The translations under genes were made by a program, and so were the position numbers. From the NCBI RefSeq assembly GCF_014197265.1, contig NZ_JACIFH010000001.1:1426001-1490000 (forward strand): 64,000 nucleotides of DNA. The letters run 5' to 3'. The notes under the pieces were generated by a model, which was given only the letters and a program-made list of their open reading frames with translations, had not been told where the DNA came from and ran no database searches. Each line of letters opens with the position of its first letter. Within the stretch, counting starts at the first letter, position 1. Origin of the DNA: Microbacterium invictum. Lineage in GTDB: Bacteria; Actinomycetota; Actinomycetes; Actinomycetales; Microbacteriaceae. Shown in pieces: positions 55,868-64,000 of the stretch.

Positions 55868-56647
55868 GTGACCGATGCGCAGCCGCCTGCCCCCGACGAG
55901 GCGCCCTCCGCCTCTGAGGAGCTGCCTCGGGCCGGATTCCTGTACTACTTCGTGCGGTGGGGCATCGCACCGCTGGCCCGGCTGATCTACCGTCCGCACA
56001 TCGAAGGCCGGCAGAACATCCCCCGCACGGGACCGGTGATCCTCGCGAGCAACCACCTGTCGTTCATCGACTCGTTCGTGATTCCCACGTTCGCACCGCG
56101 CCCGGTCTACTACCTCGCGAAGTCGTCGTACTTCGACGGCACCGGTGTCATCGGGTGGCTCAGCCGGCAGTTCTTCACCGCGCTGGGGGCCACGCCCGTG
56201 CAGCGCGGCGCCGGCCAGGCGGCGATGGACGCGCTCGAACAGCAGAAGCGCCTGCTGGAGTCCGATCGTGCGATCGCGCTCTACCCCGAAGGCACCCGGT
56301 CGCTCGACGGCCGGCTGTACAAGGGCCGCACGGGCGTCGCCTTCCTCGCGCTGCAGACCGGCGCGAAGGTGGTGCCGGTCGGACTCGCCGGCACGAATGA
56401 GGCCATGCCGGTGGGTGCGAAGTGGCCGAAGATGCGCCCGCGGGTCACGATCCGGTTCGGTGAGCCACTCGACCTCTCGCATCACGGGACGGCGTCGTCG
56501 GGCAAGGCCCGGCGCCTGGCGACCGACGAGATCATGTCCGCGATCCACGCCCTGTCGGGGCAGGAGCTCGCGAACGCCTACAACGAGGCGCCGGCGCAGA
56601 ACCCGGTCGAACGCATCCGGCAGGCCCTCCCGCACGAGCGCCGCTGA
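55868..56647 (+). CDS. 1-acyl-sn-glycerol-3-phosphate acyltransferase
   Basis: A 259-residue PlsC-type acyltransferase that adds the second acyl chain in phospholipid synthesis. The catalytic block ASNHLSFIDSFV (NHxSxxD) and the phosphate-binding block YPEGTRSLDGRLYKGRTGVA (EGTRS) are intact. PRTGPVILASNH and KVVPVGLAGTNEAMP are conserved. A short hydrophobic stretch near residue 22 attaches it to the membrane. The GTG start is leaderless. Related paralogues act on other acyl acceptors, so plsC is assigned at family level. Confidence 0.88.
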   Translation: MTDAQPPAPDEAPSASEELPRAGFLYYFVRWGIAPLARLIYRPHIEGRQNIPRTGPVILASNHLSFIDSFVIPTFAPRPVYYLAKSSYFDGTGVIGWLSRQFFTALGATPVQRGAGQAAMDALEQQKRLLESDRAIALYPEGTRSLDGRLYKGRTGVAFLALQTGAKVVPVGLAGTNEAMPVGAKWPKMRPRVTIRFGEPLDLSHHGTASSGKARRLATDEIMSAIHALSGQELANAYNEAPAQNPVERIRQALPHERR

Positions 56648-56657
56648 CGCGCCGGCG

Positions 56658-57140
56658 CTACGGCGTCGGGCCCGCGACGGTGACTGTCGGCTCGTGACGC
56701 ACGGGGAAGTTCACCGAGTTCGCGATGAAGCACCAGGCATTGGCCTGTGCGTGCGCCGCGATCGCGGCATCCATCATCTCCGCGGTCTCGACCTCGACCC
56801 GCGGCCGCAGCGTGACCTCGGTGAACGCGCCGCCGCCGCGCCCGTCCAGGGCCATGGTGCCGGTGGCCTCGTCGGTGTACGAGACGACGACCACACCCGC
56901 GGTCACGCAGGCGTGCAGGTAGGAGAGCAGGTGGCATTCGCTCAGCGCGGCCAGCAGCAGGTCTTCCGGGTTCCACCGGGTCGGGTCGCCGCGGAAGGGC
57001 TTGTCGGCGGATGCCGCGAGGTCGGGCTTGCCGTCGATCGAGATCGTCACGGCACGGTCGTAGTCCCGGTATCCGCTCGTGCCGGTGCCCCGGTTGCCGG
57101 TCCAGGTGGTCCTCAGCCCGTAGTGGTGCTCGCCGATCAT
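56658..57140 (-). CDS. OsmC family peroxidase-like protein
   Basis: A 160-residue OsmC/Ohr fold protein, a thiol-dependent peroxidase family. The two redox cysteines are likely those in LLAALSECHLLSYLHACV and in NAWCFIANSVNFPV; the spacing differs from Ohr, so I prefer OsmC. WTGNRGTGTSGYRDYDRAV and RWNPEDLLLAALSECH (landmarks) are family-like. I took the ATG at 57140; a longer reading adds 17 residues without family support. It is convergent with the acyltransferase gene. Confidence 0.8.
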   Translation of the reverse strand: MIGEHHYGLRTTWTGNRGTGTSGYRDYDRAVTISIDGKPDLAASADKPFRGDPTRWNPEDLLLAALSECHLLSYLHACVTAGVVVVSYTDEATGTMALDGRGGGAFTEVTLRPRVEVETAEMMDAAIAAHAQANAWCFIANSVNFPVRHEPTVTVAGPTP

Positions 57141-57166
57141 GGCGTCAGTCTCGCATGCGGGGTGGA

Positions 57167-57172
57167 TAGGCT
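57167..57172 (+). promoter_or_regulatory. -10 element of leaderless asparaginase mRNA
   Basis: TAGGCT ends six bases before the GTG at 57179. Confidence 0.55.
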
Positions 57173-57178
57173 GGGAGC

Positions 57179-58168
57179 GTGGCGCAGACACTCTCAGTCT
57201 CAGATGCAGTCGAGCTGGCCGTCGTCGAGCGCAGCGGATTCATCGAGTCCCGGCATGCCGGTGCCGCCATCGTCCTCGACCCCGAGGGCACGCCCGTGCT
57301 CACCCTCGGCGGGGTGGATCAGCCGATCCTCCCCCGGTCGAGCCTCAAGCCGCTGCAGGCCCTCGCGTGCGTGACCGCCGGGGCCGCGCTCGAGGACGAA
57401 CGGCTCGTGCTGGCGACCGGCAGTCACTCCGGGACCGACCGGCACGTCGCGATCGTCCGGGACATCCTCGACGCGGCCGGTGTCGAGGAGTCGGCGCTGG
57501 GCTGTCCGCCGGCCTGGCCGGGCGATTCGGCCACGCGCGACGAGCTCATCCGCGAGCTCGGGCAGCCCGACCGCCTGCGCATGAACTGCTCGGGCAAGCA
57601 CGCCGCCATGCTGCTGGCCTGCCGGGCGAGCGGGTGGGACACCGACGGCTACCTCGATCCGAGCCACCCCCTGCAACTGCACATCCGCGAGGTCGTCGAG
57701 CGGCTGACCGGAGCCAAGACGCTCGCCACGGCCGTCGACGGCTGCGGCGCGCCGGTGTACGCCATGCCGCTGTCGGCGCTGGCGCGCGCGATCCATCGCA
57801 TCGGCACGTCGTCCGAGCGTTCGCCTTTCGCGCTGCACCGCAGCGCCGGACTGCTCGTGCAGGCCGTGCGCGCCCATCCATGGGCGATCGACGGTCCGGG
57901 CCGGGCCGACACGATCGCGATCGAGTCGCTCGGCGTCTTCGCCAAGGGCGGGGCCGAGGGCGTCATGGTGATGGTCGCGCCCGACGGCACGACCGTGGCG
58001 CTGAAGATCCTCGACGGCAGCGGGCGCGCCGCCACCGTCATCGCTCTCACCCTGCTCGTGCGCATCGGTGCCCTCGCGGCCGCCGACGTCGCGCAGACGC
58101 TCACCAGGCTTCCGCTGACCATATCCGGCGGCGGACAGGACGTCGGCTCCATCAGGCCGACCGTGTAG
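57179..58168 (+). CDS. Asparaginase (Rhizobium etli AnsA type)
   Basis: A 329-residue asparaginase of the family unrelated to bacterial type I/II enzymes. Conserved blocks are LPRSSLKPLQALA, GSHSGTDRHVAIV, NCSGKHAAMLLACRASGW and TAVDGCGAPVYAMPL, which hold the catalytic Ser-Lys pair and zinc-linked Cys. It releases ammonia and aspartate from asparagine; the aspartate could feed the aspartate lyase. Located in the cytoplasm. GTG start, leaderless. It precedes ald by 33 bp, which fits an amino-acid catabolic unit. Confidence 0.87.
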   Translation: MAQTLSVSDAVELAVVERSGFIESRHAGAAIVLDPEGTPVLTLGGVDQPILPRSSLKPLQALACVTAGAALEDERLVLATGSHSGTDRHVAIVRDILDAAGVEESALGCPPAWPGDSATRDELIRELGQPDRLRMNCSGKHAAMLLACRASGWDTDGYLDPSHPLQLHIREVVERLTGAKTLATAVDGCGAPVYAMPLSALARAIHRIGTSSERSPFALHRSAGLLVQAVRAHPWAIDGPGRADTIAIESLGVFAKGGAEGVMVMVAPDGTTVALKILDGSGRAATVIALTLLVRIGALAAADVAQTLTRLPLTISGGGQDVGSIRPTV

Positions 58169-58201
58169 CGGCTCCCACAAGGAGCACGGGAAGGAAGAAC
58201 G

Positions 58202-59317
58202 ATGAGGATCTGCGTTCCCACCGAGGTGAAGAACAGCGAGTACCGGGTGGCACTGACGCCGGCCGGCGTGCACGACCTCGCCTCGGCCGGGCATGAGGTG
58301 TTCGTACAGCGCGGGGCGGGCCTGGGGTCATCCATGCCGGACGCCGAGTACGAAGACGCCGGTGCCACTCTGCTCGATGATGCCGCCGAGCTCTGGGCAC
58401 GGGCCGAACTGCTGCTGAAGGTCAAGGAACCCGTCGAGAGCGAGTACGGGTACCTCCGCGAGGACCTGACGCTGTTCGCCTACCTGCATCTGGCGGCCGA
58501 CCGCCCGCTCACGCAGCGACTGGTCGATGCGCGCGTCACGGCCATCGCGTACGAGACGGTGCAGGGTGCGAGCGGCGGGCTGCCGCTGCTGGCGCCGATG
58601 AGCGAGGTCGCCGGGCGCCTGGCCCCGACCGTCGGCGCGGCCACGCTGCTGCGCTCGGCGGGTGGTCGCGGACTGCTCATGTCGGGTGTTCCGGGCACCA
58701 GACCGGCGACGGTCACGGTGATCGGCGGGGGCGTCGCCGGTGCCAACGCCGCCGTCATCGCCGCGGGACTCGGCGCCGACGTCACGATCTTCGACACCAA
58801 CATCGCGCGCCTGCGGCTGCTGGACGATCACTTCCGGAGCCGGGTGAAGACGGCGGCGTCGAACCCGCTCGACCTGGACGCGCAGGTGGTGGCGAGCGAC
58901 ATGGTGATCGGCTCGGTGCTGATCCCCGGGGCGAAGGCGCCGAAGCTCGTCACCAACGAGATGGTCAGCCGCATGCGCCCCGGATCGGTGCTCGTCGACA
59001 TCGCCGTCGACCAGGGCGGATGCTTCGAGGACAGCCGGCCCACCACCCACGCCGACCCGACCTTCACGGTGCACGACACAGTGTTCTACTGTGTGGCCAA
59101 CATGCCCGGTGCGGTGCCGAACACGTCCACCTCGGCACTGACGAACGCGACGATGCCCTACATCCGGCGCATCGCGGCGCTGGGCTGGCGCGAGGCGCTG
59201 CGCACCGATGCGGGACTGGCCGCGGGGCTCAACGCCGCCGGCGGCGCGGTCGTCAACGAGGGCGTCGCGAACGCCCACGACCTCCCCCCGACGCCCGTGG
59301 CCGACGCGCTGCGCTGA
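58202..59317 (+). CDS. ald: Alanine dehydrogenase
   Basis: NAD-dependent interconversion of L-alanine with pyruvate and ammonia. The 371 residues are standard. MRICVPTEVKNSEYRVALTPAGVHDL is the family start; the catalytic Lys is in LLKVKEPVESEY and the catalytic His in AYLHLAADRPL. GTRPATVTVIGGGVAGANAAVIAAGLGADVTIFD (landmark) is the NAD fold, and VDIAVDQGGCFEDSRPTTHADP follows. AAGGAAG precedes the ATG. In mycobacteria ald is induced by alanine or low oxygen; the nearby pfl genes would fit the latter. Confidence 0.94.
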   Translation: MRICVPTEVKNSEYRVALTPAGVHDLASAGHEVFVQRGAGLGSSMPDAEYEDAGATLLDDAAELWARAELLLKVKEPVESEYGYLREDLTLFAYLHLAADRPLTQRLVDARVTAIAYETVQGASGGLPLLAPMSEVAGRLAPTVGAATLLRSAGGRGLLMSGVPGTRPATVTVIGGGVAGANAAVIAAGLGADVTIFDTNIARLRLLDDHFRSRVKTAASNPLDLDAQVVASDMVIGSVLIPGAKAPKLVTNEMVSRMRPGSVLVDIAVDQGGCFEDSRPTTHADPTFTVHDTVFYCVANMPGAVPNTSTSALTNATMPYIRRIAALGWREALRTDAGLAAGLNAAGGAVVNEGVANAHDLPPTPVADALR

Positions 59318-59366
59318 CCGACGCGTTGAACTGACACCCGTCAGCGACGCGCCGCCGCGGAAGCGG

Positions 59367-62255
59367 TCAGCGACGCCCCGCGGCGGCCCGGGTCTCCGGA
59401 GCGGGGCCGGGCAGCAGCACACGCCTGACGGCCTCGTCGCGGTCGGCGCGGTGCAGCCACGCGCGTCCCGCCCCGGCGAGCGCGAACGGCGGGAGGTCGC
59501 GGCTTCCCGTCACCGACCGGTACTCGGCGGCGCACGCGGCGTCGACGAGCAGGTCGGCATCGGTGCGCGCAAGTGCCAGCATCCGCCACTGCGCGAGCCA
59601 CGCGTCCGGCGGTCCCCACACGACGGCGCCGGGCGGCAGCTTCCGCGTGCCGGCGGCCGCAACCTCGTCGAGTGCGTGGGTGGGCACTCCGGCATCCATC
59701 CACTCGCGCAGCACGGCGCGCGTCGCGGCGCCGCCCGGCGTGACGAACGCGGTCGCGCGCCGACCCGGGTAGTGGCACGCCGCGGCCTGGCCCCGGGCGT
59801 GCCTGAGATCGTCGATGGATGCCGCGGGCGCATCGCCCGGGTCGGCGACCTGCAGCAACGTCCGGCCCCATCGGCCGCGCCCAGGAGGAGCGTCAGGAAC
59901 GTGGTCGCGACTGTCGCCGCCGGCAGCGACATGGTCGGCGCGCGAGGGCAGAGCCAGCAGCAGACGTCGCGGCAGCAGGTCGGCGATGCGCGCGACGGGG
60001 CCACCCAGGCGCTGGGTGGAGAGCACGAGCAGGATGCCGCGGGCGCGCGCCTCGCGGGCGCTGCGCTCGAGGCGCTCCGCCGCCTGGATGGCGTAGTCGC
60101 CCGGCAGTCTGGTAAGGAGTGCGTCGACGTCGTCGACGAGCACGACCGTGCCCCGCTCGGCAGCGGTGATCTCGCCGATGGCGTCCCACGCCTGCTCGGG
60201 TGAGCCGCCCACCCAGTGCTGACGCGCCGCCTGGGCTGCGATGGCGCGCAGCACCGTGGTGCGGCCCGCGCCGGCCTGGCCGACCACCACGAGGCCGGGC
60301 TCCCCCGGATCGAGCACGACGGTCGGCTGCCGCTGGTGCTCGGGTTCGTCGGCCACGCCGAGCACGATCGCCTCCGGACGGCGCAACGGCTGGAGCGGGA
60401 TCTTCTCGGGCAGGGCGGGCAGCCAGGGCCGGCGTGCCTTGCCGGCGCCCGCGTGCCGGACGGCGAGCGCGGCGATCGTGCCGGGTTCGCAACGGGCGAC
60501 CCGTACGGTGCGAGCCGCGCTGTCGGCCGCCCTGCGGACCAGCGCGGTGCCCACCGCATCGGCTGCGCCCGACAGCAGCGCCGCCTCGTCTGTGCCCAGC
60601 ACGGCGCGGGAGTCGCCGGCGTCGGCGACGCGAAGGCTGATCCGCAGCGGCGCATTGGCGAGCACGGCGTCGCGGAAGACGCCGGCGGCGCGCTGCGACG
60701 CGAGGACGAGGTGCATGCCCAGCGCCCTTCCCCGTGCGGCGATGTCGCCGAACAGCTCGTGCAGTGCGGGGTGCGCGGCAACCAGCGCGGCATACTCGTC
60801 CACGACGATCACCAGACGCGGCAGCGCACCATCGGCCTCGGCGACGTCGCGCGCATCGGCATCGGCGAGCACACGCTCGCGGTGGCGGATCTCGGCGCGC
60901 AGACTCTCGACGGCCCGCAGTGCCGCAGTCTCATCGAGGTCGGTGAGCACCCCGGTCACGTGCGGCAGCGGTTCGAGTGCATCGAAGGTGCGCCCCCCTT
61001 TGAAATCCACCAGCAGGAAGCACACGTCGGACGGCGTGTGCGCAGCGCACAGGGCCACGATCCAGCTGGTGAGCAGTTCGCTCTTACCCGAACCGGTGAC
61101 GCCGATGACGATCGCGTGCGGGCCGTCGGCGACGAGGTCGAGAACTGCCGGCCGGTCGGCCGTCGTCCCGATCGGCGCGGCGAGACTCGACGGATGCGGC
61201 CGGGGCGCCGCGTCGAGAAGGGCCGTGAGGGTCGTGGGGGCATCGGCCGCGCCGGCGAGGGTCGCGGCGCGGTCACGCAGCGCCTCGGCCACCGCCGCCG
61301 CCTGCCCGGCCGACACCGCTTCGACGCGCACGTCCCGCGAGGTGCCGTCGTGGTCGAGGCGTGCCGTGTCCGCTCCCGTGAGGGTGAGCACGGCCGCGCA
61401 GCGAGGAGGCGGCGGGGCGCCGGGGGCGACTCGCACGAGCGGGATGTCGATGTCGTTCGGCAGCCGGCGCCCCGCGTCGCCGGCGTACAGCGTGCGTCCG
61501 CCGTGCGCGTGCGGCAGACCCGGCGGGCAGAGGGTGCCCTCATCGAGCACCCGCACCGTGCCGGGAGGCTGCGCGAGACACACCTGGAGCGCGAGCGCGC
61601 GCACGACGGCCGCGGCGGGCGTGGGCGGGCCGACGACGGCGACTCCCGCGTGCAACGGCACGGTCACCGGGGCGTCGTCGAGCCGCTGGGCGCGCCGGCG
61701 CAGGTCGCGGGCGCGCGCGGTGTCGTCGCCACCCGAGACGCGCACGGCACTGGCATCCAGCCCTCGCCCGATGACGAGCGCGTCGCCGCGCCCGGGGACG
61801 GCCCGCCAGACGTCGTCGCCGGTGCGGGCGTAACCGGCGACGTCCGGGTAGCGCACCCACCGCGCATGCCGCTCACGATCGTGTCGCCGTCGCAGCGATG
61901 CGTCGGCACGGTCGAAGGCGGCGTCGGCCTCGCGTGCCGCTGCTCGCCGCTGCTTGCGCCTGCCGCGCAGCCCGTCGAGCACGGACGCGGCCGCCATCAG
62001 CGGGCCGAGTGCCGCGAACCACAGGGCGAACATCGAGCCGGTCACGCGCCACAGCACGACCGCGCCCACGACCGGCACGATCGCCGCCATCAGCGGCAGC
62101 GGAGGCCGGGAGACGGGCGCGGGCGGCGTCGGCAGACGCAGCGGCTCGTCAGCACCCGGCGGCTCGGCCGAGTGCAGGGGTCCGTGGGTGCCCGTCAGGT
62201 CATCGCCTTCGAGATGTTCGTCGGTGGCCGGTCGGCCAGGGTCTGCAGTGCGCAC
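59367..62255 (-). CDS. EssC/FtsK-like membrane ATPase
   Basis: A 962-residue protein with two hydrophobic helices near residues 53-90, followed by a charged segment rich in Arg. It then has two FtsK/SpoIIIE-type ATPase domains: the first with GVTGSGKSELLTSWIVALC (Walker A) and LVDFKGG, the second with VGQAGAGRTTVLRAIA and VLVDDVDALL. Domain order resembles EssC/EccC of type VII secretion, but it is shorter and lacks visible FHA domains. No WXG100 gene is visible in the window. The start is GTG at 62255. Role: secretion or DNA translocation; undecided. Confidence 0.75.
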   Translation of the reverse strand: MRTADPGRPATDEHLEGDDLTGTHGPLHSAEPPGADEPLRLPTPPAPVSRPPLPLMAAIVPVVGAVVLWRVTGSMFALWFAALGPLMAAASVLDGLRGRRKQRRAAAREADAAFDRADASLRRRHDRERHARWVRYPDVAGYARTGDDVWRAVPGRGDALVIGRGLDASAVRVSGGDDTARARDLRRRAQRLDDAPVTVPLHAGVAVVGPPTPAAAVVRALALQVCLAQPPGTVRVLDEGTLCPPGLPHAHGGRTLYAGDAGRRLPNDIDIPLVRVAPGAPPPPRCAAVLTLTGADTARLDHDGTSRDVRVEAVSAGQAAAVAEALRDRAATLAGAADAPTTLTALLDAAPRPHPSSLAAPIGTTADRPAVLDLVADGPHAIVIGVTGSGKSELLTSWIVALCAAHTPSDVCFLLVDFKGGRTFDALEPLPHVTGVLTDLDETAALRAVESLRAEIRHRERVLADADARDVAEADGALPRLVIVVDEYAALVAAHPALHELFGDIAARGRALGMHLVLASQRAAGVFRDAVLANAPLRISLRVADAGDSRAVLGTDEAALLSGAADAVGTALVRRAADSAARTVRVARCEPGTIAALAVRHAGAGKARRPWLPALPEKIPLQPLRRPEAIVLGVADEPEHQRQPTVVLDPGEPGLVVVGQAGAGRTTVLRAIAAQAARQHWVGGSPEQAWDAIGEITAAERGTVVLVDDVDALLTRLPGDYAIQAAERLERSAREARARGILLVLSTQRLGGPVARIADLLPRRLLLALPSRADHVAAGGDSRDHVPDAPPGRGRWGRTLLQVADPGDAPAASIDDLRHARGQAAACHYPGRRATAFVTPGGAATRAVLREWMDAGVPTHALDEVAAAGTRKLPPGAVVWGPPDAWLAQWRMLALARTDADLLVDAACAAEYRSVTGSRDLPPFALAGAGRAWLHRADRDEAVRRVLLPGPAPETRAAAGRR

Positions 62256-62322
62256 GTCCGACAGTCAAGCTCGACTGCGCCCCGTCACGGCGCGACCTCG
62301 ACCGGTCGGTGGAGGGATCGGC

Positions 62323-63111
62323 TCAGTCCGCCTCTGGGGAGGAGGCGACGCGTTCCACGTTCAGCACGATGATCGTGACGTTGTCGCGACCGCCGTTCTC
62401 GAGGGCGGCCTCGAGCATGGCGGAGATCGCCTCGGCGGGGTCGTCGTGAGCGAGCAGGAAGTGCAGGATGCCGTAGTCGGTGAGTTCTTTGGTCAGCCCG
62501 TCGCTGCAGATGACGAAGCGGTCGCCATCGACCACTTCGAGGCGGACGTAGTCGGGGACGACATCGTCGCTCGGTCCGACGGCACGCGTGATGACGTTGC
62601 CGTAGGGGTGGTTCTCGGCCTCTTCGGGGCTGAGCCGGCCCGACGAGATCAGCTCCTGGACGACCGAGTGATCGGTCGTGACCTGGGCGAGGCTGTCGTC
62701 TCGGAACAGGTACACCCGCGAGTCGCCGATGTTCAGCGTCACCCAGGTGGGCTCGTCGCCGGTGAGGTCGAGGTACACGCCGGTCACCGTGGTGCCGGTG
62801 CCGTCGTCGGTGGCTCCCGGGTGGGCCGAGATGTCGGCGACCGCACGCGAGAGGGCCTTCTCGATGGTCTTCGGGGTGACCGCGCCCTTCTCCGCGACTG
62901 CGGAGAGCCGCTCGATGGTGCTCGAGCTGGCGATCTCGCCGCCGATGTGGCCGCCCATGCCGTCGGCGACCACGAACAGCGGATAATGCGCGAGCATCGC
63001 GTCCTGGTTCACGTCACGGCGCCGACCGCGATCGGTCACCTCCGCCCAGCGCAACTCGAACGTACCGTCCGAGGTCGGGACAGTCCGTGACTGGGTCGTG
63101 GGCTCGGGCAC
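62323..63111 (-). CDS. PP2C family Ser/Thr phosphatase
   Basis: A 262-residue PPM-type phosphatase. WAEVTDRGRRRDVNQDAML begins the fold, VVADGMGGHIGGE holds the metal-binding Asp-Gly-x-Gly-Gly, and GDSRVYLFRDDSLAQVTTDHS and SDGLTKELTDYGI complete the metal site; GGRDNVTIIVL ends it. The GTG at 63111 follows GGTGGAGC. The nearest upstream gene is the ATPase on the same strand only 67 bp downstream, so they may share function; no kinase gene is seen here. Confidence 0.88.
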   Translation of the reverse strand: MPEPTTQSRTVPTSDGTFELRWAEVTDRGRRRDVNQDAMLAHYPLFVVADGMGGHIGGEIASSSTIERLSAVAEKGAVTPKTIEKALSRAVADISAHPGATDDGTGTTVTGVYLDLTGDEPTWVTLNIGDSRVYLFRDDSLAQVTTDHSVVQELISSGRLSPEEAENHPYGNVITRAVGPSDDVVPDYVRLEVVDGDRFVICSDGLTKELTDYGILHFLLAHDDPAEAISAMLEAALENGGRDNVTIIVLNVERVASSPEAD

Positions 63112-63182
63112 GCTCCACCCTTCCCTGGTCGACGACACCGCGCCTTCACACTCTAGTGGACGCCGTTCGCTGTGCTCGGTTG

Positions 63183-64000
63183 TCACGCGGCCGGGTCGGG
63201 AACGAGGGGGAACAGCGCATCGACGGCGTCGAGGTCGTCGGACGTCGGCATCCAGGCGGATGCCGCTGCCGCATTCGCCTGCACCTGGGCCGGCGTGGTG
63301 GCGCCGGCGATGACGCTGGTCAGCTCCGGGCGCGACAGCAGCCAGCCGATCGTGGCCTGCAGCATCGTGATGCCGCGCTCGTCGCAGAACGCCTGGAACT
63401 GTTCGAGCGCGTCCCACGGCGCATCCTCGTGCAGCTGCGGCCGCTGCCGCATGATGCGGCTGTCGGCGGGGCCGCCCGACCGGGTGAACTTCCCGGTGAG
63501 GAGCCCGTTGTGCAGGGGGAAGTACGGCAGGAACCCGAGTCCGAACCGCTCCACGGCCGGCAGCACGTCCCGCTCGGCGCCGCGGCGCAGCAGGCTGTAG
63601 TGGTTCTGCGCCGATACGAACGCGGTGGACCGGCGGTCGCGGGCGGTGAAGTCCGCCTCGGCGATCTGCCATCCGGTGAAGTTCGAGTGGCCGATGTAGC
63701 GCACCTTGCCCTCGCGGACGAGATCGTCGAGCACATCGAGCGTCTCGTCGATGGGCGTGCCCGGATCGGGCGTGTGCAGCTGGTACAGGTCGATCCAGTC
63801 CGTCTGCAGACGGGCCAGTGACGCCTCCACGGCGCGTCGCACGTAGCTGCGCGATCCGCGCGAGCCGGCGATGATTCCCGCACCGAACTGGCTGTGCCCG
63901 AACTTGGTCGCAAGGACCACCTGGTCGCGTCGCCCGCGGAGCGCCTCGCCCATGAGCGTCTCGGACAGCCCGGGCTCCCTGCCGTAGATGTCTGCCGTGT
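63183..64000 (-). CDS. Aldo/keto reductase, 5' part missing
   Basis: C-terminal 272 residues of an AKR; the start lies beyond the window. TADIYGREPGLSETLM, the catalytic YGREPGxSE-type segment, is visible at the cut edge, and VVLATKFGHS, WIDLYQLHTPDPGTP and GKVRYIGHSNFTGW follow, then the cofactor loop LTGKFTRSGGPAD. The (beta/alpha)8 NADPH-dependent fold reduces a carbonyl; substrate unknown. It belongs to the AKR subgroup found widely in actinobacteria. Confidence 0.87.
   Translation of the reverse strand, partial: TADIYGREPGLSETLMGEALRGRRDQVVLATKFGHSQFGAGIIAGSRGSRSYVRRAVEASLARLQTDWIDLYQLHTPDPGTPIDETLDVLDDLVREGKVRYIGHSNFTGWQIAEADFTARDRRSTAFVSAQNHYSLLRRGAERDVLPAVERFGLGFLPYFPLHNGLLTGKFTRSGGPADSRIMRQRPQLHEDAPWDALEQFQAFCDERGITMLQATIGWLLSRPELTSVIAGATTPAQVQANAAAASAWMPTSDDLDAVDALFPLVPDPAA

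Noticed and set aside
60216..62372. A 718-codon frame antisense to the FtsK-like ATPase
   Set aside because: No motif, while the minus strand encodes Walker boxes.

Overview
The window is a high-GC, gene-dense stretch of an actinobacterial chromosome. Gene families, short overlaps, leaderless promoters, actinobacterial NusA/IF2 architecture and the absence of transposases or phage genes point to a Microbacterium-like member of the Microbacteriaceae. No rRNA, tRNA, CRISPR array, insertion sequence or prophage was recognised. The base composition looks uniform, so most of the window appears to be core chromosome with a few accessory insertions.

Layout. 1-5.3 kb: end of a fumarylacetoacetate-hydrolase gene, a DUF4190 protein, aspartate ammonia-lyase, a metallophosphoesterase, and a PiT phosphate transporter with a candidate PHO box. 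5.4-10.1 kb: leaderless oligopeptidase B, an AbiEi/DUF559 nuclease-like gene bracketed by two copies of a palindromic repeat (the second expanded into an 18-bp tandem array), and 6-phosphofructokinase. 10.2-20.3 kb, leftward: SNF2 helicase, glycerophosphodiesterase, then a tightly overlapping chain from a uridine-kinase-like gene through truB, two membrane proteins, ribF, deoC and two aldehyde dehydrogenases, one only half length. 20.4-23.2 kb: MutY and a TetR/glycosyltransferase pair that split the usual rbfA-truB neighbourhood. 23.2-27.9 kb: nusA-ylxR-infB-rbfA, with a 19-bp perfect hairpin before rbfA. 28-33.8 kb: DUF1206, LOG, proS, RNB nuclease, VOC protein. 33.8-37.5 kb: Lrp regulator, PLP lyase, third repeat copy, ACC deaminase, and a Phd/PIN toxin-antitoxin pair with an evident operator. 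37.5-42.5 kb: ispG, a fused anthranilate/ADIC synthase preceded by a complete Trp-codon attenuator, and an ECF42-type sigma factor with its DGPF partner. 42.5-48.5 kb: site-2 protease, a YcnI copper-type pair, a MurE-like ligase, an AAA ATPase. 48.7-53.7 kb: pyruvate formate-lyase and its activase behind two FadR/LldR-type operators, then a glycosyltransferase. 53.7-64 kb: dxr, FKBP, plsC, OsmC, asparaginase, alanine dehydrogenase, an EssC/FtsK-like ATPase, a PP2C phosphatase, and a truncated aldo/keto reductase.

How it works together. The genes mix housekeeping translation (nusA, infB, rbfA, truB, proS), MEP isoprenoid steps (ispG, dxr), and nitrogen/carbon scavenging (aspA, asparaginase, ald, deoC plus ALDH, ACC deaminase, PLP lyase). 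The pfl pair suggests some anaerobic pyruvate metabolism. Signals not explained by genes are the three 21-18-21 palindromic elements, the trp attenuator, a repeated TANNNT-N6/7-start-codon architecture in a dozen genes, and a marked excess of the heptamer GGATGCC. All functional statements rest on reading motifs; no database search was run.
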